Positions 8,689-15,703 of a stretch of DNA of 64,000 bases are shown here, in pieces (the stretch's first letter is position 1; the number at the start of each line of letters is the position of its first letter). Made by a program: the position numbers and the translations under genes. The stretch comes from a candidate division Hyd24-12 bacterium UBA6080 (GTDB taxonomy: Bacteria; Fermentibacterota; Fermentibacteria; Fermentibacterales; JCC-6): NCBI GenBank assembly GCA_002436025.1, contig DIXM01000002.1:496001-560000 (forward strand). Reading direction: 5' to 3'. The notes beneath the pieces are model-generated. The model made no database searches, had not been told where the DNA came from, and worked only from the letters and a program-made list of their open reading frames with translations.

Positions 8689-9426
8689 TTACCGGGGAAG
8701 GTACAGCCCTTCCCGCGCCAGGCTGTCGATCATCAGGCGGACCGAGTCCGCGAGCATCCGGTCCGGGTTCAGGGAAAGGCAACGATTGGCGCAATCCACG
8801 GCCCTCATGTAATCTCCCTCCACAAGGTGTGTTCTTGCTGCGAGCCAGAGGGCAGGAGGATGGGATGACAGTGGTTCACGGGCAAGGACGGCTCTTGCGC
8901 CGACATTGTCCCCGCTGGCCGCAAGCAGACCGGCGAGGATCATGGCTGCTTCCAGCCTGTAAGGGCCGTCGTGCAGGTAAAGGGATTCGAGAACCTCCAT
9001 CGTTCCTGCAGAATCCCCTTCTGCCATCCGCAGCCGGGCCAGCGCGAACGCCACATCGTCATCCTGCGGGTCGAGTTCAAGTGCGTGCCGGATCAGGACA
9101 CCCGCCCGCTCGAGGCTGTCGGGTTCCTCAAGTAGCAGAAGCCCCAGTTCGAGGGGGCCCCTGTAATCATCGGGGCATTTTTCAATGAACAGCCTGTACC
9201 AGGAGGAAGCCAGATCAAGGCTTCCCTGAAGCGCTGAAACCCTTGCAAGACCAAGAACAGCGTAGTGTTCGTATGGGTTCAGGTCAAGAGAGCGGGAGAA
9301 GGCCTCCCGAGCCTGAGCAAGAAGCCCCTGACCCATAAGCGCATCACCCGTCTCCATGAAAAGGCGCGAGGACAGTCTTTCCGGTTCGGAAACCATCATC
9401 AGGAGAAGCGCGAGAATGTACGGCAT
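8689..9426 (-). CDS. Exported TPR-repeat protein
   Basis: 245 residues. The first ~12 are hydrophobic (YILALLLMMV), suggesting a short signal peptide or anchor. The rest is helical pairs with TPR spacing, clearest in AREAFSRSLDLNPYEHYAVLGLARV and in the last repeat AVDCANRCLSLNPDRMLA. The start is supported by AAGGGA five bases upstream. First gene of the tldD-tldE operon, diverging from lpdA across an 87-bp gap. Scaffold role only; partner unknown. Confidence 0.8.
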   Translation of the reverse strand: MPYILALLLMMVSEPERLSSRLFMETGDALMGQGLLAQAREAFSRSLDLNPYEHYAVLGLARVSALQGSLDLASSWYRLFIEKCPDDYRGPLELGLLLLEEPDSLERAGVLIRHALELDPQDDDVAFALARLRMAEGDSAGTMEVLESLYLHDGPYRLEAAMILAGLLAASGDNVGARAVLAREPLSSHPPALWLAARTHLVEGDYMRAVDCANRCLSLNPDRMLADSVRLMIDSLAREGLYLPR

Positions 9427-9513
9427 GAAGTCCCTTCATGGTCCAAAGCTTGATTATCATAGCCCGGTAAACAATCGACGTCACCGTGTGAAAAACCTGA
9501 GGAGAACCAGGCA

Positions 9514-10875
9514 ATGCAGAAAACTGACCTCGTTGTTGTGGGCGGAGGTCCGGCCGGGTATGTGCCCGCGATCAGGGCGGCCCAGTTGGGCAAAAGTGTT
9601 GTTGTTCTGGAAGGGGAAGAGCTGGGAGGCACCTGCCTCAACCAGGGATGCATTCCCACGAAAACCCTGGCCGCCACTGCCCACCTGCTCAGACGATCCC
9701 GGGAGTGTTCCAAACTCGGTCTCTCGGGCAGTCTGGAGATGAGCTGGGAAGCGGTGCTGAAAAGAAAGAACCTTGTTGTCACAAGGTTGAGAAAGGGCAT
9801 AGAAGCCCACCTCGAGCACCTCGGAGTACAGGTGCTGAGGAACAGGGGAGTATTGACGGGACCGGGGGTCGTGGAAGCCGGAGGAAAACGGCATGAGGCA
9901 GACAATGTGCTGCTTTCCCCGGGATCGGTTCCTCTCGTCCCGGGCTTTCTTGATGTGCCAGGCGTGTTGACCAGCACTGATGTTCTCAACTGGCAAACCC
10001 TTCCCGTGTCTCTTGTGATCGTTGGAGGTGGAGTCATCGGCTGCGAGTTCGCTTCTATCCTTGCCGCCTTTGGTGTGAAGGTCACCATCGTCGAGATGCT
10101 GCCGAACATCCTTCCAGGGGTTGACCGGGATGTTTCCGCGGTTGTGGCCCGGTCACTTGCCAGGGCCGGCGTCAAGATTCTCACAGGCAGCGGATCACGG
10201 GGGGTGGAGCTGAACGGTTCGGATGCCACTGTGCATCTTGCCGATGGAACCTCGGTTACTGCGGAGAGGATCCTCGCCGCGATAGGAAGACGACCGCGCA
10301 CGGCCGACATGGGGCTTCGCGAGACAGGTGTTGCACTCGATCCCAGAGGCTGCATCAGGGTTGATCAGCATTGTCTCACGAGCCTTCCAGGGGTCTATGC
10401 CGCAGGGGATGCGACAGGAATGTGGTGGCTGGCCCATGCTGGCAGCGCTCAGGGGCTGGCCGCAGTGCACCACGCCTTTGGGGCCCGGGAGAGGCCGGTC
10501 GACCCGGACTGCATGCCGGGCTGCATTTTCACCGACCCTGAAGTGGCAACGGTGGGTCCGGGCGAAGACCAGTGGCGTGAAAGGGGAGTCGCCGTGAGAA
10601 CCGGCACTGCCCGCTATATCGCCAACGGAAAGGCTGTCGGCATGAACGAAACCGAGGGCTTCGTCAAGATCATTTCCCGGGAGGACGATGATACGGTCGT
10701 TGGTGTTCAGATAGTTGGGGCCGACGCCTCAAGCCTTGTTTCGGGAGCTGTGCTGGCGGTCAATGCCGGAGTGAAGGCCGGGGAGTGGTCCCGTTTTATC
10801 CACCCTCATCCAACCCTTTCCGAGCTCTTCATGGAGGGGGCGGAATCACTTGGGACAGGTGCTTTTCATGGATGA
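9514..10875 (+). CDS. lpdA: Dihydrolipoyl dehydrogenase
   Basis: FAD-dependent E3 subunit that reoxidises lipoyl groups of 2-oxoacid dehydrogenases or the glycine cleavage system. 453 residues. FAD-binding VVVGGGPAGY near the N-terminus, then the redox disulfide GGTCLNQGCIPTKTL, an NAD-binding IVGGGVIGCEFASI, the second FAD motif GVYAAGDATG, and the C-terminal interface with the catalytic base pair in FIHPHPTLSE. Start supported by GAGGAG upstream. The neighbouring genes give no lipoyl partner, so which complex it serves is open. It ends inside the start of mazG. Confidence 0.95.
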   Translation: MQKTDLVVVGGGPAGYVPAIRAAQLGKSVVVLEGEELGGTCLNQGCIPTKTLAATAHLLRRSRECSKLGLSGSLEMSWEAVLKRKNLVVTRLRKGIEAHLEHLGVQVLRNRGVLTGPGVVEAGGKRHEADNVLLSPGSVPLVPGFLDVPGVLTSTDVLNWQTLPVSLVIVGGGVIGCEFASILAAFGVKVTIVEMLPNILPGVDRDVSAVVARSLARAGVKILTGSGSRGVELNGSDATVHLADGTSVTAERILAAIGRRPRTADMGLRETGVALDPRGCIRVDQHCLTSLPGVYAAGDATGMWWLAHAGSAQGLAAVHHAFGARERPVDPDCMPGCIFTDPEVATVGPGEDQWRERGVAVRTGTARYIANGKAVGMNETEGFVKIISREDDDTVVGVQIVGADASSLVSGAVLAVNAGVKAGEWSRFIHPHPTLSELFMEGAESLGTGAFHG

Positions 10876-11548
10876 GGGACTCTCGGCCCTTAAAGAGCTT
10901 CTCAGTGTAGTAAGAACCCTCAGGGGGCCCGGAGGATGCAGTTGGGACAGGGAACAGACCCTTGAAAGCCTTCGACCGTACCTTCTGGAAGAGGCGCACG
11001 AAGTGGCGGAAGCCGCTGAGCGCAGTGACTGGAATGCCGTGTCCGATGAGCTCGGAGACCTTCTGCTTCACATTCTTATGTGGTCGGAGATAGGCAGCGA
11101 AAGGGGTCTTTTCAACCTCAGGGGTGTTTCAGACGGGGTCAGGGAGAAGCTTGTCAGAAGGCATCCGCATGTTTTTGGCGACAAGACCTCGCCCTCACCA
11201 GAAGAGGTTGAGAAACAGTGGGAAGCGATCAAGACCCGGGAGAAGTCAGTGACGAAACAGGGGTTCTTTTCCTCTCTGCCCGGGGGAATGCCTGCCCTGC
11301 AGACAGCATGGAGAATAACTCAGAGGGCTTCCGATGCGGGGCTGGAACCTTTGCCCGACCAATCCGGTATTGAAAGTGCTGTAAGCCGTTTCTTTGACGA
11401 ACCGACCGAAGAGAACCTCGGATGCCTGCTCCTTCTTCTCTCTGGCTACGCCGGTTCTCTGGGTATAGAGCCGGAACTTTCACTGAAGCGGGCAAACAGT
11501 TTTTTTGCTTCGAGTCATGACGCTTGCGCCAAAGAAGGAGTTACCTGA
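10868..11548 (+). CDS. mazG: MazG-family nucleoside triphosphate pyrophosphohydrolase
   Basis: Hydrolyses (d)NTPs to monophosphates and PPi, cleaning noncanonical nucleotides. 226 residues from the ATG at 10868 (overlapping lpdA by 8 bp); a TTG at 10850 is possible. The N-terminal domain is intact: PGGCSWDREQTLESLRPYLL, then metal ligands in EEAHEVAEA and DELGDLLLHI. The C-terminal half keeps the WEAIKTREK linker, but the second copy of the metal motif has become LGCLLLLLSGYAG, so only the first domain looks able to act. Usual tandem MazG is a little longer. Confidence 0.92.
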   Translation: MDEGLSALKELLSVVRTLRGPGGCSWDREQTLESLRPYLLEEAHEVAEAAERSDWNAVSDELGDLLLHILMWSEIGSERGLFNLRGVSDGVREKLVRRHPHVFGDKTSPSPEEVEKQWEAIKTREKSVTKQGFFSSLPGGMPALQTAWRITQRASDAGLEPLPDQSGIESAVSRFFDEPTEENLGCLLLLLSGYAGSLGIEPELSLKRANSFFASSHDACAKEGVT

Positions 11549-11588
11549 TATTCTCGTAAACCGTGGGCTCACATCCTGAAAGGAAAAG

Positions 11589-13295
11589 ATGAAGTACCTG
11601 TTAATGATTCTTGTAGCGACTTTTGCCGTGGCTGGTTCCATCCAACCTGAGCTTTTATTGGATATGGCACAGGCAGCCCGGGGAGAGGTCATCCCAGTTG
11701 TTGTTCTTGTCCAGGGTGATCTGGATTACCAGTGGGTTCAGTCCGCAACCGCAGGCATGACCCGCGCCGAGAGGCAGCAGTTCGTGGTCGGAGCCCTGAA
11801 GGCCAACGCCCAGGTTTCTCAGCAGGCTGTCCTCGAGTCCATCGCAGGAGAGCAGGTGGAACAGCTCGTTCCTTTCTGGCTCGTGAACGGCTTCTACTGC
11901 CACACCACCCCTGAAGTCATCCGCAACCTCTCAACCCGCCAGGATGTTCGTTACATCGAACGGGGAAACGTTGGCGGAAGCCTTATCGAACCTGTTGGCC
12001 AGCGTGACCCCGAACCGGGTCAGAGGGCTGTTGCATGGGGCGTCACCAAGATCAACGCTCCCGCCGTCTGGGCTATGGGTTACGAAGGCGAAGGCGTCAT
12101 CGTGGGCGTGATCGACACCGGCGTTTACTACACCCATTCCGACCTTGGGAACAACATGTGGCATGATACTCCCGCCGGGTACCATTACGGCTGGGATTTC
12201 TACGACAACGACAGCAATCCAATGGACACTTACGGACACGGCACTCACTGCGCCGGAACGGTTGCCGGCGACGGCACCGGCGGCACCGAGACTGGCGTTG
12301 CCCCATCCGCGACCATCATGGCCCTTCGAATCAACTACTACTACGGTGGTGAGGCCACCTGGGTACAGGCCATGGAGTTCGGCACCGAGCACGGCGCCGC
12401 TGTCCTTACAATGTCCCTCGGCTCCTACACCGGGGTCGCCTTCCTTCGCGAAGCTGAAGAAGCCCTTCTTCTCGCAGGTGTCGTGCACAGTGTGGCCGCA
12501 GGCAACAGTGGTCCCGGCGGCGGTACCATTCTTGGCAGCGGTGACTGCCCTCCCCCCTGGTTCCACCCCAACCAGACCTACCACGGCGGGCAGTCCGCAG
12601 TCGTAACAGTTGGAGCCACCGATTCCAACGACAACATCGCCAGCTTCTCCAGCCGCGGTCCCGTTACCTGGTGGGGAAGTGTCGCCCCCTGGAACGACTA
12701 CAGTGATTCCCATCCCCTCATCGACCCCGATGTGAGCGGTCCGGGCGTGAATGTTCTCAGCACCATGATGGGCGGCGGATACACCACCATGGACGGAACG
12801 TCCATGGCTACCCCGCATGTGGCTGGCGTCATGGCCCTCATGCTCAGCGCCAATCCCAACCTCACAGTGGAGGAGATCGACCAGATCCTCGAAGAGACCT
12901 CCATTGACCTGGGAGCCGCAGGTAAAGACAACACCTTTGGTGCCGGCAGGATCAACGCTCTCGCCGCTGTCAACGCTGCCCTCGGGCTTGTTGGAACCTC
13001 TGAAGAGAACCACGCGGGAATGGAAGCCGGCGGGCTGGTTATCTCCCCTGTTTCTCCCAACCCCGTGATCAGCTCTGCGGCGTTCTCACTCTACGTCCCG
13101 TCCAACGGTGACGTGTCCATCAGTGTGTTCGATGTTGCTGGCAGAGCCGTGGCGCAGGTGCATTCCGGCCAGCTCTCCCCGGGCAGCCACAGCTACCTCT
13201 GGAGCCTTCCCGAGAACATCGGCAACGGCATTTACTTCGTCAGGGCGACTGCCCCCGGCGGCTCCGCGGTCAGCAGGATGACCGTAGTCCGCTGA
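11589..13295 (+). CDS. Secreted subtilisin-like protease (S8) with C-terminal sorting module, copy 1
   Basis: 568-residue serine protease exported by a signal peptide (MKYLLMILVATFAVAGS). An I9-like propeptide follows (VIPVVVLVQGDLDYQWVQS to YIERGN). The triad is Asp in GVIDTGVYYTHSDL, His in GHGTHCAGTVAG and Ser in GTSMATPHVAG, with the oxyanion Asn in AGNSGPG. The last ~85 residues are the FlgD/type IX-like module with SPNP, ISVFDVAGRAV and GIYFVRA. Rich in preferred codons, suggesting strong expression; AAAGGA lies before the ATG. It is followed by a long palindrome and then its probable terminator. A paralogue sits next door. Substrate unknown. Confidence 0.95.
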   Translation: MKYLLMILVATFAVAGSIQPELLLDMAQAARGEVIPVVVLVQGDLDYQWVQSATAGMTRAERQQFVVGALKANAQVSQQAVLESIAGEQVEQLVPFWLVNGFYCHTTPEVIRNLSTRQDVRYIERGNVGGSLIEPVGQRDPEPGQRAVAWGVTKINAPAVWAMGYEGEGVIVGVIDTGVYYTHSDLGNNMWHDTPAGYHYGWDFYDNDSNPMDTYGHGTHCAGTVAGDGTGGTETGVAPSATIMALRINYYYGGEATWVQAMEFGTEHGAAVLTMSLGSYTGVAFLREAEEALLLAGVVHSVAAGNSGPGGGTILGSGDCPPPWFHPNQTYHGGQSAVVTVGATDSNDNIASFSSRGPVTWWGSVAPWNDYSDSHPLIDPDVSGPGVNVLSTMMGGGYTTMDGTSMATPHVAGVMALMLSANPNLTVEEIDQILEETSIDLGAAGKDNTFGAGRINALAAVNAALGLVGTSEENHAGMEAGGLVISPVSPNPVISSAAFSLYVPSNGDVSISVFDVAGRAVAQVHSGQLSPGSHSYLWSLPENIGNGIYFVRATAPGGSAVSRMTVVR

Positions 13296-13301
13296 TGATT
13301 T

Positions 13302-13452
13302 GGGGGACGGACTTAGAAAGATTAGATTGCTGGCGTAATGCTATGCTGGGTAGTAAGATACATTTCAGAGGCTTTTTCCAATGCTGCAAAATGTATCTTG
13401 CTGATGGATCTCCAGTTACCCCAGCAATCTAATCTTTCTAAGTCCGTCCCCC
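13302..13452 (+). repeat. Long palindromic element (MITE/REP-like), copy A
   Basis: Terminal arms 13302-13333 and 13421-13452 are perfect 32-nt inverted repeats beginning GGGGGACGGACTTAGAAAG. They extend to 37 nt with one mismatch. A second, nested stem pairs 13355-13365 with 13389-13399. The rest of the interior differs from copy B at 15254. No coding capacity, so a non-autonomous element is likely. It lies between the stop of protease copy 1 and a hairpin-T terminator. Confidence 0.9.
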
Positions 13453-13464
13453 TGAACCGGGATG

Positions 13465-13497
13465 GCGGCCTGATCCCTGAGGGGACGGGCCGCTTTT
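13465..13497 (+). terminator. Rho-independent terminator, probably of protease copy 1
   Basis: GCGGCC at 13465-13470 pairs with GGCCGC at 13488-13493, followed by TTTT. It now lies 170 bp past the protease stop because copy A of the palindrome sits in between. Confidence 0.6.
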
Positions 13498-13535
13498 CCA
13501 TGCAAGGCCTGGTAATCCTATCGAAAGGACTGGGA

Positions 13536-15254
13536 ATGGTTGTTCTTGTTCTCCTTGCTTTGACGGCACAGGGCATGGGTGGCATTCATCCTGCCGTGGC
13601 GAGGGACATGTCTCTGGTACAACCGGGAGAACTGATACCCGTCGTGGTGCATATGGAGGGTTCCCTTGACCCGTACTGGGTCGAGGAAGTGGCCGCAGGG
13701 ATGACCCGGGCGGAAAGGCAGCAGTTCGTTGTAGATGCCCTTCAATCGGCCGCGGCACTCTCACGGTCCGATGTCCTTACATTCCTTGAGCACCGCACGG
13801 TCAGACGGATCATACCGTTATGGCTGGTCAACGGGTTCTACTGCGAGACAGACCCGGAAACCATAAGGCTTCTCGCAGCAAGACCCGATGTTTTCTTCAT
13901 CGACCATGGCGCCCCTGAAGCCGGTCTTGTGGAACCTGTGGAAAGACGTCGGGCAACCACGGATGAACTGGACAGGGGTGTGGCCTGGGGAGTTGACAAG
14001 ATAAACGCTCCTGCCGTCTGGGCGCTGGGCTATGAAGGCCAGGGAGTGATAGTGGGTGTGATTGACACGGGAGTGGACTATACGCACTCCGATCTTGGCA
14101 GCAACATGTGGCACGATACTCCGGCTGGTTTCCACTACGGTTACAATTTCTACGGTTCCGGCGATCCCCTGAACCCAATGGATGATAACGGGCATGGGAC
14201 CCATTGCGCAGGCACAGTGGCCGGTACGGGCGCAGCGGGGACCGAAACCGGTGTTGCGCCGTCAGCAACCATCATGGCACTTCGGATCTACTACTACACG
14301 GGAGGTTTTCCCACGTGGATCCAGGGCATGGAATTCGCGGCAGAGCATGGGGCTTCGGTTCTCTCCATGTCACTTGGAACGACCCCGGTGGGAAATGCAA
14401 CTCTGAGGACAGCCGAAGAGAATGTGCTTCTGGCGGGAATCTACCACAGTGTAGCAGCCGCCAACAGCGGTCCCGGTTCCGGAACCATAAGGGCCAGTGG
14501 AGACTGCCCGCCTCCATGGTTTCACCCGGATCAGGCTTTCCAGGGAGGTCAGACAGCGGTTGTAACAGTGGGTGCAACCGATTCCAACGACGCCATCGCC
14601 AGTTTCTCCAGCCGAGGTCCGGTTACCTGGTGGTTAAGTGTCGCCCCCTGGAACGACTACGGCGATACGACTCCCCTTATCAAACCTGACATAAGCGGTC
14701 CGGGTGTTGATGTTCTCAGTGCTCAGCTCGGGGGAGGTTACACGACCATGAGCGGCACTTCAATGGCGACCCCTCACCTCGCTGGTGTGGCAGCCCTGCT
14801 TTTAAGCATCAACCCCGAACTTACCGTTGCTCAACTCGACTCCCTCATCGAGACCACATCGCTTGATCTCGGGGCCGCGGGTAAGGACAACACGTTCGGC
14901 GCCGGCAGGGTAGATGCTTACCAGGCAGCACTGGCCGCCCTTGAGATGGTTGGTACCGAAGGCGGGACGAGTACGGGCCTTCCGGATCCATCAGCCGCCC
15001 TGTCTGCTGTTCAACCCAATCCTGCTGTTAGCTCGGTGGCTTTTTCGCTCTACCTTCCCGCAAATGGTAATGTGTCCATCAGTGTGTTCGATGTTGCGGG
15101 CAGAGCCGTGGCGCAGGTGCATTCAGGCCAGCTTTCTGCGGGAAGCCACAGCTTCCTCTGGAGCCTTCCCGAGAACATCGGCAACGGCATTTACTTCGTC
15201 AGGGCGATTGCCCCCGGTGGCTCCGCGGTCAGCAGGATGACCGTTTTGAGATAG
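13536..15254 (+). CDS. Secreted subtilisin-like protease (S8) with C-terminal sorting module, copy 2
   Basis: 572 residues from the ATG at 13536. This start is chosen because AAAGGA lies six bases before it, as in copy 1, and because the protein then aligns end to end with copy 1. The open frame reaching 13338 would begin inside the palindrome. Signal peptide MVVLVLLALTAQGMGG, I9-like propeptide, then Asp in GVIDTGVDYTHSDL, His in GHGTHCAGTVAG, Ser in GTSMATPHLAG, and the C-terminal module ISVFDVAGRAV. The 173 bases coding for the module are almost identical to copy 1 while the bases just before are not, suggesting gene conversion. The last base of the TAG stop is the first G of palindrome copy B. 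Confidence 0.95.
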   Translation: MVVLVLLALTAQGMGGIHPAVARDMSLVQPGELIPVVVHMEGSLDPYWVEEVAAGMTRAERQQFVVDALQSAAALSRSDVLTFLEHRTVRRIIPLWLVNGFYCETDPETIRLLAARPDVFFIDHGAPEAGLVEPVERRRATTDELDRGVAWGVDKINAPAVWALGYEGQGVIVGVIDTGVDYTHSDLGSNMWHDTPAGFHYGYNFYGSGDPLNPMDDNGHGTHCAGTVAGTGAAGTETGVAPSATIMALRIYYYTGGFPTWIQGMEFAAEHGASVLSMSLGTTPVGNATLRTAEENVLLAGIYHSVAAANSGPGSGTIRASGDCPPPWFHPDQAFQGGQTAVVTVGATDSNDAIASFSSRGPVTWWLSVAPWNDYGDTTPLIKPDISGPGVDVLSAQLGGGYTTMSGTSMATPHLAGVAALLLSINPELTVAQLDSLIETTSLDLGAAGKDNTFGAGRVDAYQAALAALEMVGTEGGTSTGLPDPSAALSAVQPNPAVSSVAFSLYLPANGNVSISVFDVAGRAVAQVHSGQLSAGSHSFLWSLPENIGNGIYFVRAIAPGGSAVSRMTVLR

Positions 15255-15403
15255 GGGACGGACTTAGAAAGATTAGATTGCTGGCGTAACCTTAACTCTA
15301 TCAGTAAGATACATTCTGAGTTACGGAAGAGAGTAGTTCAGAATGTATCTTGCTATACAGCATTGCATTACGCCAGCAATCTAATCTTTCTAAGTCCGTC
15401 CCC
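15254..15403 (+). repeat. Long palindromic element (MITE/REP-like), copy B
   Basis: Perfect 36-nt inverted repeats at 15254-15289 and 15368-15403, starting GGGGACGGACTTAGAAAG and ending in the complement. A nested 14-bp stem joins 15306-15319 to 15338-15351. Outer arms match copy A; loops do not. It directly abuts protease copy 2 and ends 8 bp before the stop of the convergent thiS. Confidence 0.9.
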
Positions 15404-15410
15404 TCAGCGG

Positions 15411-15608
15411 TCAACCGCCGGAGATGAGGTGGATGACATCCACCAGGGCGCCGTCGGGGATCACAGCAGTGTCGAAACTGTTTTTCGGGATGACCGTTCC
15501 GTTGACTCTCACAACAAGCATCCTGAAAGTGTACTTCTTTGCGGTGAGAACGTCCCGCACCGTCATTCCCTCATGCCACGGAAGCGAGTCTCCGTTTACG
15601 GTTAACAT
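15411..15608 (-). CDS. thiS: Sulfur carrier protein ThiS
   Basis: 65-residue ubiquitin-like protein that carries sulfur as a C-terminal thiocarboxylate for thiazole synthesis in thiamine formation. Start at 15608, supported by GGGAGGT just upstream; the frame open to 15803 has no other good start. Begins LTVNGDSLPWHEGMTVRDVL, keeps VVRVNGTVIPKNSFD, and ends in the needed Gly-Gly (HLISGG). No thiG/thiH beside it; the matching activating enzyme ThiF is at 39501. Alone and divergent from the VIT/VWA gene. Confidence 0.93.
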   Translation of the reverse strand: MLTVNGDSLPWHEGMTVRDVLTAKKYTFRMLVVRVNGTVIPKNSFDTAVIPDGALVDVIHLISGG

Positions 15609-15703
15609 GCAGACCTCCCTTTCCCGAATATAGCCGCTGGAATAGATCGGCGGAGCCGGGTGTAAACCGTTCGTGGACAAACTCAAACGAAGGGAGAATT
15701 GAG

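Noticed and set aside
9399..10355. 318-codon minus-strand open frame
   Set aside because: Antisense shadow of lpdA with Ser/Thr/Pro-rich translation and no recognisable motif.
11931..13013. 360-codon minus-strand open frame
   Set aside because: Antisense shadow of protease copy 1, rich in Gly and Val from complementary codons.
13338..13535. N-terminal extension of protease copy 2 beginning inside the palindrome
   Set aside because: The start lies in the repeat element, there is no Shine-Dalgarno site, and the signal peptide begins properly at 13536.
13302..15403. CRISPR array
   Set aside because: Only two repeats, 1.8 kb apart, each a long palindrome with no spacer pattern; no cas genes.
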